Source: Prosapia bicincta
Lineage: Eukaryota; Arthropoda; Insecta; Hemiptera; Cercopidae
DNA: 64,000 nucleotides
Direction of reading: 5' to 3'
NCBI GenBank assembly: GCA_036971475.1
Contig: JBAIZL010000005.1
Span: forward strand, 242,604,323 to 242,668,322
The notes under the pieces are model-generated. The model was not told where the DNA came from. It ran no database searches and worked only from the letters and a program-made list of their open reading frames with translations. How positions within the stretch are numbered: the first letter of the stretch is position 1; every line of letters starts with the position of its first letter. A program made the position numbers and the translations under genes. Below, piece after piece: positions 37,185 to 47,200 of this stretch.

Positions 37185-37732
37185 GAGTGAGAGAACATAT
37201 TCTTCCTTAGTTTACCTAATCCGTACTAACTTCACACGTATTGAGACAATACATTAATACGATCCTAATATACGAGCGATATACGAGATCCTAATTCTTC
37301 ACTTTGAAAAAGAAACACGTACTAATTTGTTTTAAATTATAAAAAGTGTATTTCAAGTAGCAAGGCATATAATTAAAGAGCCAATTAAATTTCTTGTGAG
37401 CCTTCATTCCTTGCATTTAAAAACTACCCATTGTGTTGTACTTACTTTCACATTCTTAAAGTAATAAATATTATTGCGAAATAAAATAATCCTTCTGATA
37501 AAACTATTCCCAAGTCAAAATATTATAGTTTTATAAAAATTTAATAATTTTTTTATTAACACTAAAAATTACATTGATAGTATATTAGCCGTTTGCATGA
37601 GAACTTCTAAAACTATAAATACATTAAAATTTGTAATTTAAAAAAATATTATAAAAGTTTTAATATTTCTGCTGCAATAGCTTGCCCATTACAATGGTAA
37701 GAACTAAAACATAAATTATTTCATTTGTATTA
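37185..37732. other. anonymous AT-rich DNA
   Basis: No feature recognised. Confidence 0.4.
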
Positions 37733-37785
37733 TACCATCACTGATGATGCGAACATGGTTTCTGAAACCAGCCCGTAATTAGTAA
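37733..37785 (+). ncRNA. degenerate hammerhead-like motif, single copy
   Basis: ctgatga plus T (37741-37748), gaac-atg-gtttc hairpin, T, GAAA, then ccagcccgt. The order fits the other motifs, but helix III is not palindromic here and no inverted partner is visible. Confidence 0.4.
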
Positions 37786-37895
37786 ACTGGGGATTAGACT
37801 TTTAGTGTCTTTTGTTTTGGTATTACTTTTGTAAATTAGCTTTACTAAGTTATGGTCTAATGCGTTTTGTATAACTAGATATCAGCGGGTTTCCC

Positions 37896-37899
<4 letters not shown>

Positions 37900-37987
<88 letters not shown>
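37900..37987. repeat. (CA)n-(TA)n microsatellite
   Basis: CA run passing into TA. Confidence 0.97.
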
Positions 37988-37988
<1 letters not shown>

Positions 37989-38464
37989 CATTACAAATAG
38001 CATCTATAAAATAATAATAATATCTATACATCAACTAAATAATTTCAAATTTAAAACCAAATGTTTAATCAAAATGAATGTATATTTCAGTTTCAAATTT
38101 TACTATGTGTAATGCAATTATTTCTCTTTAGTTTATTTTTTTTATTTGTTAAAAATATATTATCAAGAAAAGTCAAAATTACTAACTGCAATCAATATTT
38201 TACAAAGTATGTTTTATTCACAAATTGTATTGAAAAACTAAGTCAAGAATGATTATTTTTAATAACTCACGAATAAAAACAGTTTAAATCGAAGGTATGA
38301 AAAAAAATAAACCTATTTTAGTAATATATTTTTTTAATAATTTAATTAGGAATATTTTAAATATAACAAAAAATATCACTCAAGGAACATCAAAACGTTT
38401 TATTCCCGAATGATATATATTTTAATAAAATAATTATATTATTTAAAGTAAGTTCATATAGATC

Positions 38465-38467
<3 letters not shown>
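37988..38467. other. anonymous AT-rich DNA
   Basis: No feature recognised; the open frame at 38061-38252 lacks motifs. Confidence 0.4.

Positions 38468-38562
<95 letters not shown>
38468..38562. repeat. (TA)n-(TG)n microsatellite
   Basis: TA run passing into TG. Confidence 0.97.
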
Positions 38563-38833
38563 TTGTTTGTGTTGGAATATTGGAATATGAGAAGTAATTT
38601 TACTATATTATATAATTATAAAAATAATAGCTTACAATTATAGTTCAAATAACAAAAGTAATGTTAAATATAAAAATAATATAAAATTTTAAAAAATGGT
38701 AATTTGATAGTAGGAAAAAAATACAATTTTTTAATGTAAAATGTTATTTTGAGTAGAACAGAACTGCAAATAATAAATAACTCTTTAAACAATAAATACA
38801 CAAAAACCTCTTAACCACAAACTTTCTTTAATT

Positions 38834-38881
38834 TACCCTAATGTACATTTCAGTTACAAAGTAACCATCCTCAGAGGGATA
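38834..38881 (-). ncRNA. hammerhead-like motif, ATGTACAT family
   Basis: Exact mirror of the motif at 38907-38954; see that entry for the parts. Confidence 0.65.
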
Positions 38882-38906
38882 ACATACAAAGACAGTCTTT
38901 GTATGT

Positions 38907-38954
38907 TATCCCTCTGAGGATGGTTACTTTGTAACTGAAATGTACATTAGGGTA
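38907..38954 (+). ncRNA. hammerhead-like motif, ATGTACAT family
   Basis: CCCT (38910-38913), CTGAGGA (38914-38920), T, helix II GGTTAC-TTT-GTAACT (five pairs plus G-T), GAAA (38937-38940), palindrome ATGTACAT (38940-38947), T38948 at the cleavage site, AGGG (38949-38952) pairing with CCCT as helix I. Confidence 0.68.
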
Positions 38955-38990
38955 AATTAAAGAAAGTTTGTGGTTAAGAGGTTTTTGTGT

Positions 38991-39802
38991 TTTTATTATT
39001 AAATTCAACCACAGTATATTCCTAATAAATAGTAACTCTTTAAACAGAAGATAAAAAACCATACACAAGAAATGAGATGAAAATATATTTTAAATTTTAC
39101 ATAAGCCTACATATTAAGCAATATCCTTTGAACATGAAAATAAATTATTACCCTCTTTTTAATTTGATGAATAAAATTTTGGAAACACAAATGTAATTTT
39201 ACTTAAACAGTTTATATGGGCTAATAAAACTCAGCTTTTTCTCTCCATTTAATCTTTATAAAAAAGTAGGTTTATGTGAAAAACACTTTGAAAAAATATT
39301 TTTTCAAAGAATCAAAAGTATTTTAAATTTAACTAAAAGTTCACTCATGTAATGTAATAACGTAAAGTGCATAGTAACAATTAGGTCAACTATTGATCAC
39401 AATCTACATTAATAGGAAGTGTAGCATTATTATGAGGTAGTGTACTTACTATAATTACGTAGCCTAATGATTGTGCACCCGTCAAGCCATTACAACGTTT
39501 TCCATGGACGCCGCGACGCTGACTGATCAAACAGACCGGAGTCGGCGTCGGGAAATTCACTGCCAATGCCATGCGTACCCTGACCGACGCAACCCCCACG
39601 ATATTCCCTCCTTGCTTCAGTCTTATTACTTCCCAAAGGGGTGACATTTCATTACCTTAGAATATTTTCAGTATCTTCTTAAGCAAATCATATATTTAAT
39701 TTAATTCTTGACATTGAGTGTGATGCCCAGAGAAATATCAGAATTAATTTCGACTTCTTTAAATATATATTTATCTAGGATGAATTTGACTCGCAAGCGC
39801 GA

Positions 39803-39804
<2 letters not shown>
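38991..39804. other. anonymous DNA with a GC-richer island
   Basis: Mostly AT-rich. From ~39475 to 39620 the base composition rises sharply in G+C, with many CpG (gacgccgcgacgctgac, gtcggcgtcggg). An open frame on the reverse strand (39390-39647) has no recognised motif. It could be an exapted or transferred fragment or a decayed transposon. Confidence 0.35.

Positions 39805-39846
<42 letters not shown>
39805..39846. repeat. (CA)n-(TA)n microsatellite
   Basis: Short compound run left of the ribozyme pair. Confidence 0.95.
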
Positions 39847-39920
39847 CTCGCAGTATGTATTCTTGTGTATTAATAAAGGTCTAAGTCAAAATACAAATAC
39901 AAGAATTATAACTGAATTTA

Positions 39921-39970
39921 CAATTCAAAGCTTTTCGTTGGCTAACAGTACCAACATCATCAGGAATATT
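39921..39970 (-). ncRNA. hammerhead-like motif, AAGCTT family
   Basis: Reverse strand: ATTC, CTGATGA, T, GTTGG-loop-CCAAC, GAAA, AAGCTT, T, GAAT. All pairs intact. Confidence 0.65.
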
Positions 39971-40001
39971 AAACAATTCTTAATTAAACAATAATTGTTT
40001 A

Positions 40002-40050
40002 ATATTCCTGATGATGTTGGTACTGTTAGCCAACGAAAAGCTTTGAACTG
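40002..40050 (+). ncRNA. hammerhead-like motif, AAGCTT family
   Basis: ATTC (40004-40007), CTGATGA (40008-40014), T, GTTGG-loop-CCAAC, GAAA (40035-40038), AAGCTT, T, GAAC. One helix I pair is lost relative to its partner. Confidence 0.6.
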
Positions 40051-40129
40051 TAAATTCAATTATAATTCTTGTATTTGTATTTTGACTTAGTTCTTTATAT
40101 ATATACATATATGGTTAAATAAAAACCTT

Positions 40130-40390
40130 CAAAAACCAGAATACTAATTTTTATTTGACTTTATACATTTATTTCAAGCTGAAGCTTTTCGCTGATTAAC
40201 AATATCAGCATTTTCAAAAATTATTTCGTACTACAAAGTTATGTAACAACTTAATTGCTGCTTGGAGTCTTATAAGCTATAGTACTAAATAAGTTTGTAA
40301 ATGCTGATACTGTAGCTCAGCAAAAATCTTCAGCATGAAATAAGTGTATAAAGTAAAATAAAATACAGTATTTTTTATTTTGAATGTGTT
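40130..40390. mobile_element. diverged inverted PLE-tail pair
   Basis: Reverse-strand half at ~40180-40220 (tgctgatattg, then cagcgaaaagcttcagc) and forward half at ~40298-40342 (tgctgatactg, cagcaaaaatcttcagc), with inverted outer flanks. Cores are decayed (GAAA to AAAA in the forward half, CTGANGA lost in both). An older pair of related type. Confidence 0.55.
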
Positions 40391-40498
40391 TAATTAACCA
40401 TATATGTTTAACAAGAATAATATTTACATCAAAAGATTACAATACGTATAAAAGATAAAAATGTTTCAAATACAAGAATAGTTTTAATTTATATAATA

Positions 40499-40545
40499 TT
40501 CAAAACTTCTCTCCAGTAAAATAAGTATTAGCATCTTCAAGAAAA
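40499..40545 (-). ncRNA. degenerate hammerhead-like motif next to PLE tail
   Basis: Reverse strand: TTGAAGA, TGCTAATAC ... GGAGAGAA, GTTTTGAAT. It keeps the layout and position of the 32613 motif relative to a GIY-YIG tail, but helix II and III are broken. Confidence 0.4.
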
Positions 40546-40626
40546 GCAATGATATAAAAACATTTTTGCAAAAAATAAATGATATATACTTCAATTCAAC
40601 CATATTTATACTTCTATGTAATTTTG

Positions 40627-40918
40627 CTATGACAATAATACCTTGTAAATAGTTTGGTGTTTTGATATCACTTGAATTTGCTCCTTAATTAATTTATCTT
40701 TAACTTTATGTTTATAAATTTCTAGTGTTTCATGTATATTTATTTTTAACCCTTTTTTTATCTCTTTTATTAATTTCATATTTCCTATTTCAGGAAAACT
40801 GTGTCCATTATTGATATAATGAGTATCCAAATTTGATTTGTATGTATCGATCAGTTTTATATAAGCGTTTAAATGTTCCTTATACCTTTCTTTTAATTTC
40901 GTCTCTGTTTTAACTTAT
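40627..40918 (-). pseudogene. PLE GIY-YIG domain fragment, reverse strand
   Basis: Reading leftward from ~40918: TKLKERYKEHLNAYIK...YKSNLDTHYINNGHSFPEIGNM, then LKINIHETLEIYKHKVKDKL and SKHQTIYKV. This is very close to the C-terminal part of the PLE at 31.1-32.5 kb. The upstream GIY motif and RT are missing. A ribozyme-like relic follows ~80 bp after its end, in the same order as in the longer copy. Confidence 0.85.
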
Positions 40919-42454
40919 TCTATACCATAAAATAAAATTAAAGTTCGTTATGGAGATACAGCTTGCGAAAGTTTCGTTATCGTTTAGATTTTATCATTTA
41001 AATAAAGCTGTGCGTTAATTTTGGTACATCAATCTAAGAAAAAAAATTGGAATTTACATGTTTGACGTGTTAAAATATTTTGCTGTATTACATGTTTATA
41101 TATAGTAGAGTGTTTTCAAAATTATTATCGTGTTACATTTTCACAAAAATATGAAGAAAATAGACAATAAAACCTTGCTAAAATTGAATGCTAATTCATT
41201 ACTACTTTGCTGTTAGAACTAATGGTAAAATTTTGTTTCATGTAACAATTTTCTCAAAACTTTGCAATGCGATAGGAAAACCAGGTTTTAAACTTAACAT
41301 AAATGTGAACATGTTTTAAACAGATTATAACCTATTAAATTAACACTAACGACGCCACCTATCTGTTTCACCGTGCAAAGTGGACCGTCGGAAGCGTTTG
41401 GAATCTCGCTACATCTGGTCCAGTTGTCGGCGAACAAATGTTTTCCCGGCTGTTTGAAAATTTAGCTCAGTGGGTCGTCCTGGCACATCTGGACGCAATC
41501 AAGCCGCCATTGTGTTTTGGAAACATTTATTCACAAGTATAATAAAACTGGGTCAATATTTACAAAGTTTTGGAGCTCCTGGATATTCAACTCCTATTAT
41601 ATAATACGGAATATATAATATAGTTTCTTAGAAATTCAATAGCATCAAAATTTAAATAAAATATATTTTTATACATTCTAATTAAAAATATCATTTTCAT
41701 AAGATAACACATAGATAACATTTTGATAGATGAAGTTCTTAGCAGAATGAGGAAACAAAAGAAAGGGTTATTTATTTTGTAATTAAAGGTAGTTCAATAA
41801 TTGTATCATGTTATAAGAGCGGAAAGCGGAGAGCGTATCATATAAAGGACAATTCAAGAGACCAATTTTTTACGTATATGAAAGATTATTTGTATGCACA
41901 AATACTAATACTTTTCGAGCCGCTTAGTAAGTACAACTTCACCTCAAGTACCATTTTGTGTCATTTAAGACGCCCCCCCCCCCCGGAGAGGGCGCAGTAA
42001 AAAAAACCTTTTAAAAAATAAATATATGCAATAGATTCACGTGTATTGTAATGTTCATTTGTTATTCTTAAAACCCTTCATGATATGTTATAATTATTAA
42101 TATCTTGTAAATATAAAATTCGAAAATATTATTAACAATAATAATTTATTCTACATACACCTTGTTGTGTTACTGCTTTTAGGTCTTAGATGTCTTTTAG
42201 TATTGATAAAAATTAACAAGTCAAAATGGAAACTTTATGCAAAAGAGCTTTTTGTTTTTGATTTTAGTTATTTTTACTGAAGTTGTAAAGACCTATTGTA
42301 AATATAGCTTGCTTTCTCTGTCGAGAACAATTTGATACAAAGGGCCTGAATATTATAAAAATATACGAAATTTAGTTTTTTTAAAATAAACGTCTTTCCC
42401 ATTTTCTAACTATATTTAAATTAAATAACACATGAACGTTTTTCACTTCCCTAC
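40919..42454. other. anonymous DNA with GC-richer island at 41345-41520
   Basis: No gene recognised. Within it, 41345-41520 is distinctly richer in G+C, with acgccacctatctg and aagccgccattgtg. A C run (~14) followed by ggagagggcg lies at ~41971. Confidence 0.35.

Positions 42455-42542
<88 letters not shown>
42455..42542. repeat. (TA)n microsatellite
   Basis: TA runs with an AAATA interruption, left of the second inverted module. Confidence 0.97.
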
Positions 42543-42544
<2 letters not shown>

Positions 42545-42752
42545 GTATTCCTTCATTGATGGAAAAATATGATGAATAGTTAGTATCTGGAGTACATCCG
42601 TTCATTCATCTGTGCCTAAATTCGCAGTTCCGACGTTTCGCTAGAATCTCATCCAGTATTGACGAGGTGAACCCAACAACAGTTGAAGACCGAGACACGT
42701 CGGAACTGCGAATTTATGCACTGCAGAATGAACGGATGTACTCCAGTTAATA

Positions 42753-42756
<4 letters not shown>
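42543..42756. mobile_element. inverted gaaacgtcggaactgcg-type module, second copy
   Basis: Same family as 29758-30004. The reverse-strand half has the hairpin gctgga/ttctagc-like stem followed by gaaacgtcggaactgcgaat; the forward half has acacgtcggaactgcgaatt and ends in cggatgtactcca. TA runs lie on both sides. Confidence 0.6.
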
Positions 42757-42817
<61 letters not shown>

Positions 42818-42845
42818 TTATTTATTTATTTATTTATTTATATAC
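42757..42845. repeat. (TA)n and (TTTA)n microsatellite
   Basis: TA run passing into TTTA repeats. Confidence 0.97.
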
Positions 42846-43259
42846 AAGTATATATACAACGTTCAAAATTTCAATCGTTAATAAAATAATTTTTATTCAT
42901 CCACTCATGTTTAAATATATTTTTTAAAAGTTATAGTGGATGACATTTGATGTTAATGCAGTATTTTTCAAATATTAATTAATTAAAATAATTTAATTAA
43001 ATAAATTAGTTTTATATTGGATAAATACTTACACAAATGGGGCAAGGGTATGCAATCTAGTTATTTCGTCTGATTTGGCATAAAATAAGTGATAACATAT
43101 GATTTAATAACAGCTGGTTTTATGTTACAGGTTATGTGGTACAATAGCTGTTTTCACTTTTATATACGGTTATCATGAAAAATGGTGCTGTTTCGAACAT
43201 GGTTTGAAGAGAAACCGAATTGCTTACAGTTAATGTTGTTTATTCACCTAATTTGTCGT
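42846..43259. other. anonymous AT-rich DNA
   Basis: No feature recognised. Confidence 0.4.
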
Positions 43260-43277
43260 CTCAACAGTTTTTTTACA

Positions 43278-43660
43278 TTATTTATAAATTTCAATATGTG
43301 CGCCCTTAGTCGTTCGACAAATGTCTAAAAGGTACTCAACCTCTCTACAAACATTCGTTAACATATCTTCAGTTATGGTTGTCATGGTTTCATTTATCCT
43401 TTTTTTTAAGAGGTTCAGGTAGCGAATTGGTTGTGAATAAACAACGCTTTCGATGTACACCCACAAAAAAATCACAAGGATCTGGACTCCTTGGAGGCCA
43501 CAACGTAGGTCCTTGCCAGCATATCTATCGTAATACAAATTTTTCGTTCAAAGCGAACGTGACCAATGCACTGAAGTGTGGGGAGCACCATCTTATTGGA
43601 AAGGAAGTTGATGAATGTTTTCATAGATACTAATATAACAACTAGACATTTCCCTACAAT
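43278..43660 (-). pseudogene. mariner/Tc1-like transposase C-terminal fragment
   Basis: On the reverse strand, frames read FQ-stop-DGAP at ~43600, then WPPRSPD-PCDFF, then FLWVYIESVVYSQPIRYL, LKKRINETMTTITEDML and EVEYLLDICRTTKGAHIE. This is the well-known insect arrangement FQQDGAPPH ... WPPRSPDLTPCDFFLWGY.KD.VY ... I...ML..VW.EL.YRLD.CR...GAHIE found at the C-terminus of mariner-like DDE transposases. Two or more frameshifts and stops interrupt it, and no terminal repeats were found, so it is a relic. Upstream reverse-strand sequence to ~43800 may hold more of the domain. Confidence 0.78.
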
Positions 43661-44654
43661 CTTCCTACGAATTACTGAAACCGCGCCAATGTTTTATGAT
43701 AACCCTGTAGTGGTGACGAAGTTTATCCGGAAAATATTTCTGCGAAAAGGTCTTAACAGTTGTGATTATTCAAATTTACTCTATTTTGTGAAAACATTTC
43801 AATTAAGTTTTATAAATAGAGTTTCTTAGATCTTTTGCAGGATTGTTAGTTAACAAGTGTTTTACCTGAAATTTAAAGTAGTTTGGATTAAAAAACGCCG
43901 TAAATTATTAATTTTGTATTTTTTATACATGAAATGCATATTAAATATATTTATTTAATACTTTTAGTATAAAAATTGTAATTGCTTTTCTTGATATAAG
44001 TTATCACAAATATATTACATTCAAAAAAATATATTATTTATAAAGAATACAGTTTAAAGTTTTTGCTTGATTGAGGAACAAATATAAATAAATTGTAAAC
44101 ATTTTATACTTAATAAAGTAACAGAAGATTAAAATAAAAAATTGAAATATGAATATAAAGTTAATCATATGTTTTGAGTTTGAACTGACGTTTACATGAT
44201 TAGAAAATTTTGGAACTATTAAATACATTTAGAAAATTAATTTAATTTATCAATAGATTCTATTTCCAGGTGTAAGAGATAATTAATAACAATCAGCAAT
44301 GTATATTTGAGTGACAGTAATTGGAATCTAGCAACGATATTGTTAACAAACTGTCACCAGTCCAATTATTTTCCAATTTAGTGCAGTGTCCTGTAAAATC
44401 CAGTCAACCAAATACAAACTCAATTTCACCAATACAAATAATATTAATATAACCAGGCAAATGTATCACGGTTCAGAAGTTGTAAATTCATTTCTGTCTT
44501 CTTCCGATACGAGTCATCTTATTCAAGAGAAGTTAGTTTCACTCTATCAAGGACTAACTGAAATAAAAATATTAAAATTCGTAGTATAATTGTGTGGTTT
44601 AAGAATTATGCGCTGTTTTTTTGTTGATTATTCTCATGTTATAAATAATCATTT
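43661..44654. other. anonymous AT-rich DNA
   Basis: No feature recognised. Confidence 0.4.
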
Positions 44655-44758
44655 AGCTGGCTTGTGAGTGATTATTAAATAAGTGTACACAAACGCGTAA
44701 CTATAAACGTCTTAATTAATACGCGGTTTCATGACTTATGTCGTCATCATAAGTGAGA
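44655..44758 (-). ncRNA. decayed ACGCGT-family PLE tail
   Basis: agctggcttgtgagtga at ~44655 matches the outer flank of the pair at 16.6 kb. The reverse strand of 44712-44758 reads CTTATGA, T, GACGAC-ATAA-GTCAT, GAAA, CCGCGT. This is a mutated copy of the family motif (core G5 changed, palindrome imperfect). Confidence 0.5.
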
Positions 44759-45271
44759 CTGCTACACAAACACAACGCCTAATGTTAAATGTATTGAGAA
44801 AAATAGAACTCAATGAAAGTAATAGGTCAATGCTAGTGAAAGCTTGAGAGTAAACAATAAAAACAAATAGTTTGTGAAATCTATAACTATAACAAACGTC
44901 AGAATATTTTAAAAACTAACAAAATTTGAGGAACTCTTAAAAACAGACGTTTTTCAACATTTCAATAATTGAACACCAGTTAATATTTTTACAATCCCAA
45001 TGTTTGGTATAATAATCGAGACATGGATATTATTAGGATAGTTGCTCATGACAGAATTAATTGAGGCAGATCCTCAGTGACACAATAACCAGAATTTTGT
45101 TCTGTGGCAACATAGTCTTATACGTTCTGAGTTGTTGTTTAAACTTGCTTGCAATGGCATGAAGATCACTTGTTCCTTGTGGCTGCCAAATTAAAAATTC
45201 ATACAGAACTATTCAATATAGTTGCCAGTATGCAGCTAAAGAGGTTTAGTGCTCTACTAGTCAGACTGAAA
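44759..45271. other. anonymous DNA
   Basis: No feature recognised. Confidence 0.4.
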
Positions 45272-45519
<248 letters not shown>

Positions 45520-45521
<2 letters not shown>

Positions 45522-45812
45522 TTATATAAACATTTTATGTGAACATTTCATAATTAAATGCGTGCTAGGAAAATTCCTGCTTACGCAGCTTTAGTATTAT
45601 ATAGGTGTGAGAACAGAGCCCCGGCAGTGTGTAAGTCGCCTCTGTATCGCACAGACGTTTTCCACTCCGATTGAGTGCATATCAATTGTATTGTTTTATT
45701 AAGTAAAAATTTATGTAACAGTTTTCTAAATTAATTGTTTATTAAATTCAAAGGTTTGTTAAAAATAAAAATCATTTTTAAAAACCTTTCTTGCTTAATA
45801 TAAAACGTAACT
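45520..45812 (+). repeat. 5' LTR
   Basis: AGTTATATAAAC ... AAAACGTAACT. Identical by eye to the 3' LTR. A TATA-like attatata occurs at ~45597, ahead of tgtgagaacagagc; this may be the promoter. A-rich stretches near the end could serve RNA processing, but no clear signal was proven. Confidence 0.95.
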
Positions 45813-45829
45813 GGCGCAGTCGGTAGGAC
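45812..45829 (+). promoter_or_regulatory. primer binding site, tRNA-Ser type
   Basis: TGGCGCAGTCGGTAGGAC directly abuts the LTR, sharing its last T. It is complementary to the 3' end of serine tRNAs (CGACTGCGCCA), as known for 17.6 and 297. Confidence 0.9.
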
Positions 45830-46123
45830 ACCTCAAGGAAGTTAGTGAATATAACGTCCGTCGGTTTTAACCGTTAATTGAGGAAACCTTAAGTAGAGTG
45901 AATATCTACAACCACTTAATAGAGCGCATATCTATTAAGAACACGAGCGAATATCGTGTAGGTGAAAAGTGAAAAGTGAAAGTTGTTCAAATGAGCAAAG
46001 TATTTTGGATCAACTTGTAAGTAGATCTTAAGATATAGAATTAAGAAAAAAGTAGAGTAAATACTTTTTAATTTTATATAATTGATTTTTAATTTTTATT
46101 ATTTTGAAAAATAATATTAAATA
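45830..46123 (+). other. gypsy 5' leader
   Basis: Non-coding leader between the primer site and gag; presumably holds packaging signals. No feature within it can be pointed to. Confidence 0.5.
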
Positions 46124-47200
46124 ATGGCAACGCCAACATTAAAAAAGGAGTATCTTGACATGATACCCGAGTATAGTGGAGAGCCCACTATGCTCCATAG
46201 ATTTATCTCAATATGTGATAAGATAGTGAATAAGTTTTATGTAAGCGAAAATCCAGAGGATTTTCAAAATGAGTATCTGTTCTCCTCTATTCTTTCTAAA
46301 TTAAAAGGCCAAGCACTGGAAATGGTTGTAAACTCTAACTCTTACAATTGGCACGAAACTAGAAAAGTATTATTAATTAGTTATTCAGACAAAAGGGATT
46401 GTTTCACATTAAACTTAGAGATGTCAGAATTAAAACAAGAAAGTAACGAATCACCATTTCAATTCTATGAGAAAATTCAAAAGTTACTAAATTTACAAAT
46501 TTCATTTTTTATGAATAAAGAGCCTCAAAGGCAGATGGCTAAAGACATTTTAATAGAATACGTTCAGAAACTAGCTTTAAGAGTTCTCCTTAGGGGTTTG
46601 CATGAACCCATCGGGTCACTAATGCGTACCAAGAACCCTAACACTCTTAGTGAAGCACTTAATATGCTCACAAACGACTTCCAATTTAAAAATAATAAAA
46701 TGTTTACTCAGCCAAGCAAACAACCAGTCTTTCAGAAAAGCCAAACTCATAACGTAAGAAGACCAATACATACTGAATTTAAATACCACCAAATACCTAA
46801 ACAACCTTATCAACACCCAAATCCTTCCTATAGACCACCAACTTTTGCTAATCAGGGTCAGCCTCAAAGGGGACAACCAAACAACAACACTACTAAACCT
46901 CAGTATCCTCAGCGAAATACGGGTTATCAACCTACCCCTATGAGTATTTCCACCAGACAGACAGATAGGCCTTCTAGACAAACGAATTTGTATCAAATGA
47001 CCGGACAAGGAGCCGAAAAAGACGATTACACTATGTACCAGACTAATGGACAAGAATCATTCGCTTTTGAAGAAGATCTCGGGAAAGAAGAGTACTTCGA
47101 AGAATCCCAAAATTTAACCGACAACTACGAAGAAGAGACCGCTAAAATCGATCAGGACGATTTTTTAGGACATACAAGCCTCGGAATCGATTTTCAATAA
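46124..47200 (+). CDS. gag: Gag polyprotein
   Basis: 358 residues, structural protein of the retrotransposon particle. Residues ~35-130 (FSSILSKLKGQALEMVV ... WHETRKVLLISYSDKRD ... LEMSELKQESNESPFQFYEK) resemble the capsid-like retrotransposon gag domain. Residues ~190-295 are rich in Gln, Pro, Asn and basic residues and probably bind RNA. The last ~60 residues are acidic. There is no CCHC zinc knuckle, a common feature of this insect group. Start chosen as the first ATG after the leader, which fits the family's usual length. The stop TAA overlaps the first ATG of the pol frame (TAATG, 47198-47202), and a slippery heptamer lies 33 bases before the stop ends. No stops or frameshifts. Confidence 0.92.
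   Translation: MATPTLKKEYLDMIPEYSGEPTMLHRFISICDKIVNKFYVSENPEDFQNEYLFSSILSKLKGQALEMVVNSNSYNWHETRKVLLISYSDKRDCFTLNLEMSELKQESNESPFQFYEKIQKLLNLQISFFMNKEPQRQMAKDILIEYVQKLALRVLLRGLHEPIGSLMRTKNPNTLSEALNMLTNDFQFKNNKMFTQPSKQPVFQKSQTHNVRRPIHTEFKYHQIPKQPYQHPNPSYRPPTFANQGQPQRGQPNNNTTKPQYPQRNTGYQPTPMSISTRQTDRPSRQTNLYQMTGQGAEKDDYTMYQTNGQESFAFEEDLGKEEYFEESQNLTDNYEEETAKIDQDDFLGHTSLGIDFQ
47161..47167 (+). promoter_or_regulatory. -1 ribosomal frameshift heptamer T TTT TTA
   Basis: In the gag frame the codons are GAT TTT TTA GGA, so the last T of GAT plus TTT TTA is a perfect X XXY YYZ slippery site, the same heptamer as used in HIV-1 gag-pol. A -1 slip enters the pol frame, which is open from here through the first pol ATG at 47200. 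No obvious strong stem was spotted just downstream. Confidence 0.75.

Larger units (their letters stand above)
38798..38990. mobile_element. perfect 96-bp-arm palindrome carrying two ribozyme motifs
   Basis: Arms 38798-38893 and 38895-38990 are exact reverse complements around a single A at 38894. Each arm has one hammerhead-like motif of the ATGTACAT family and a tail reading taaattaaagaaagtttgtg. No PLE protein is adjacent. The lack of any mismatch suggests a recent event or gene conversion between arms. Confidence 0.95.
39855..40112. mobile_element. inverted PLE-tail pair, AAGCTT family, short centre
   Basis: Arms from ctaagtcaaaatacaaatac through a ribozyme-like motif to aggaatattaaacaatt face each other across ~15 bases (cttaattaaacaat). 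Same family as 24035-24350 but with the inner part of the arms deleted. The left end has ttcttgtgtattaataaagg, like the right ends at 21790 and 34120. Confidence 0.88.

Noticed and set aside
46619..47053. 144-codon reverse-strand frame inside gag
   Set aside because: Shadow of gag; no motif.
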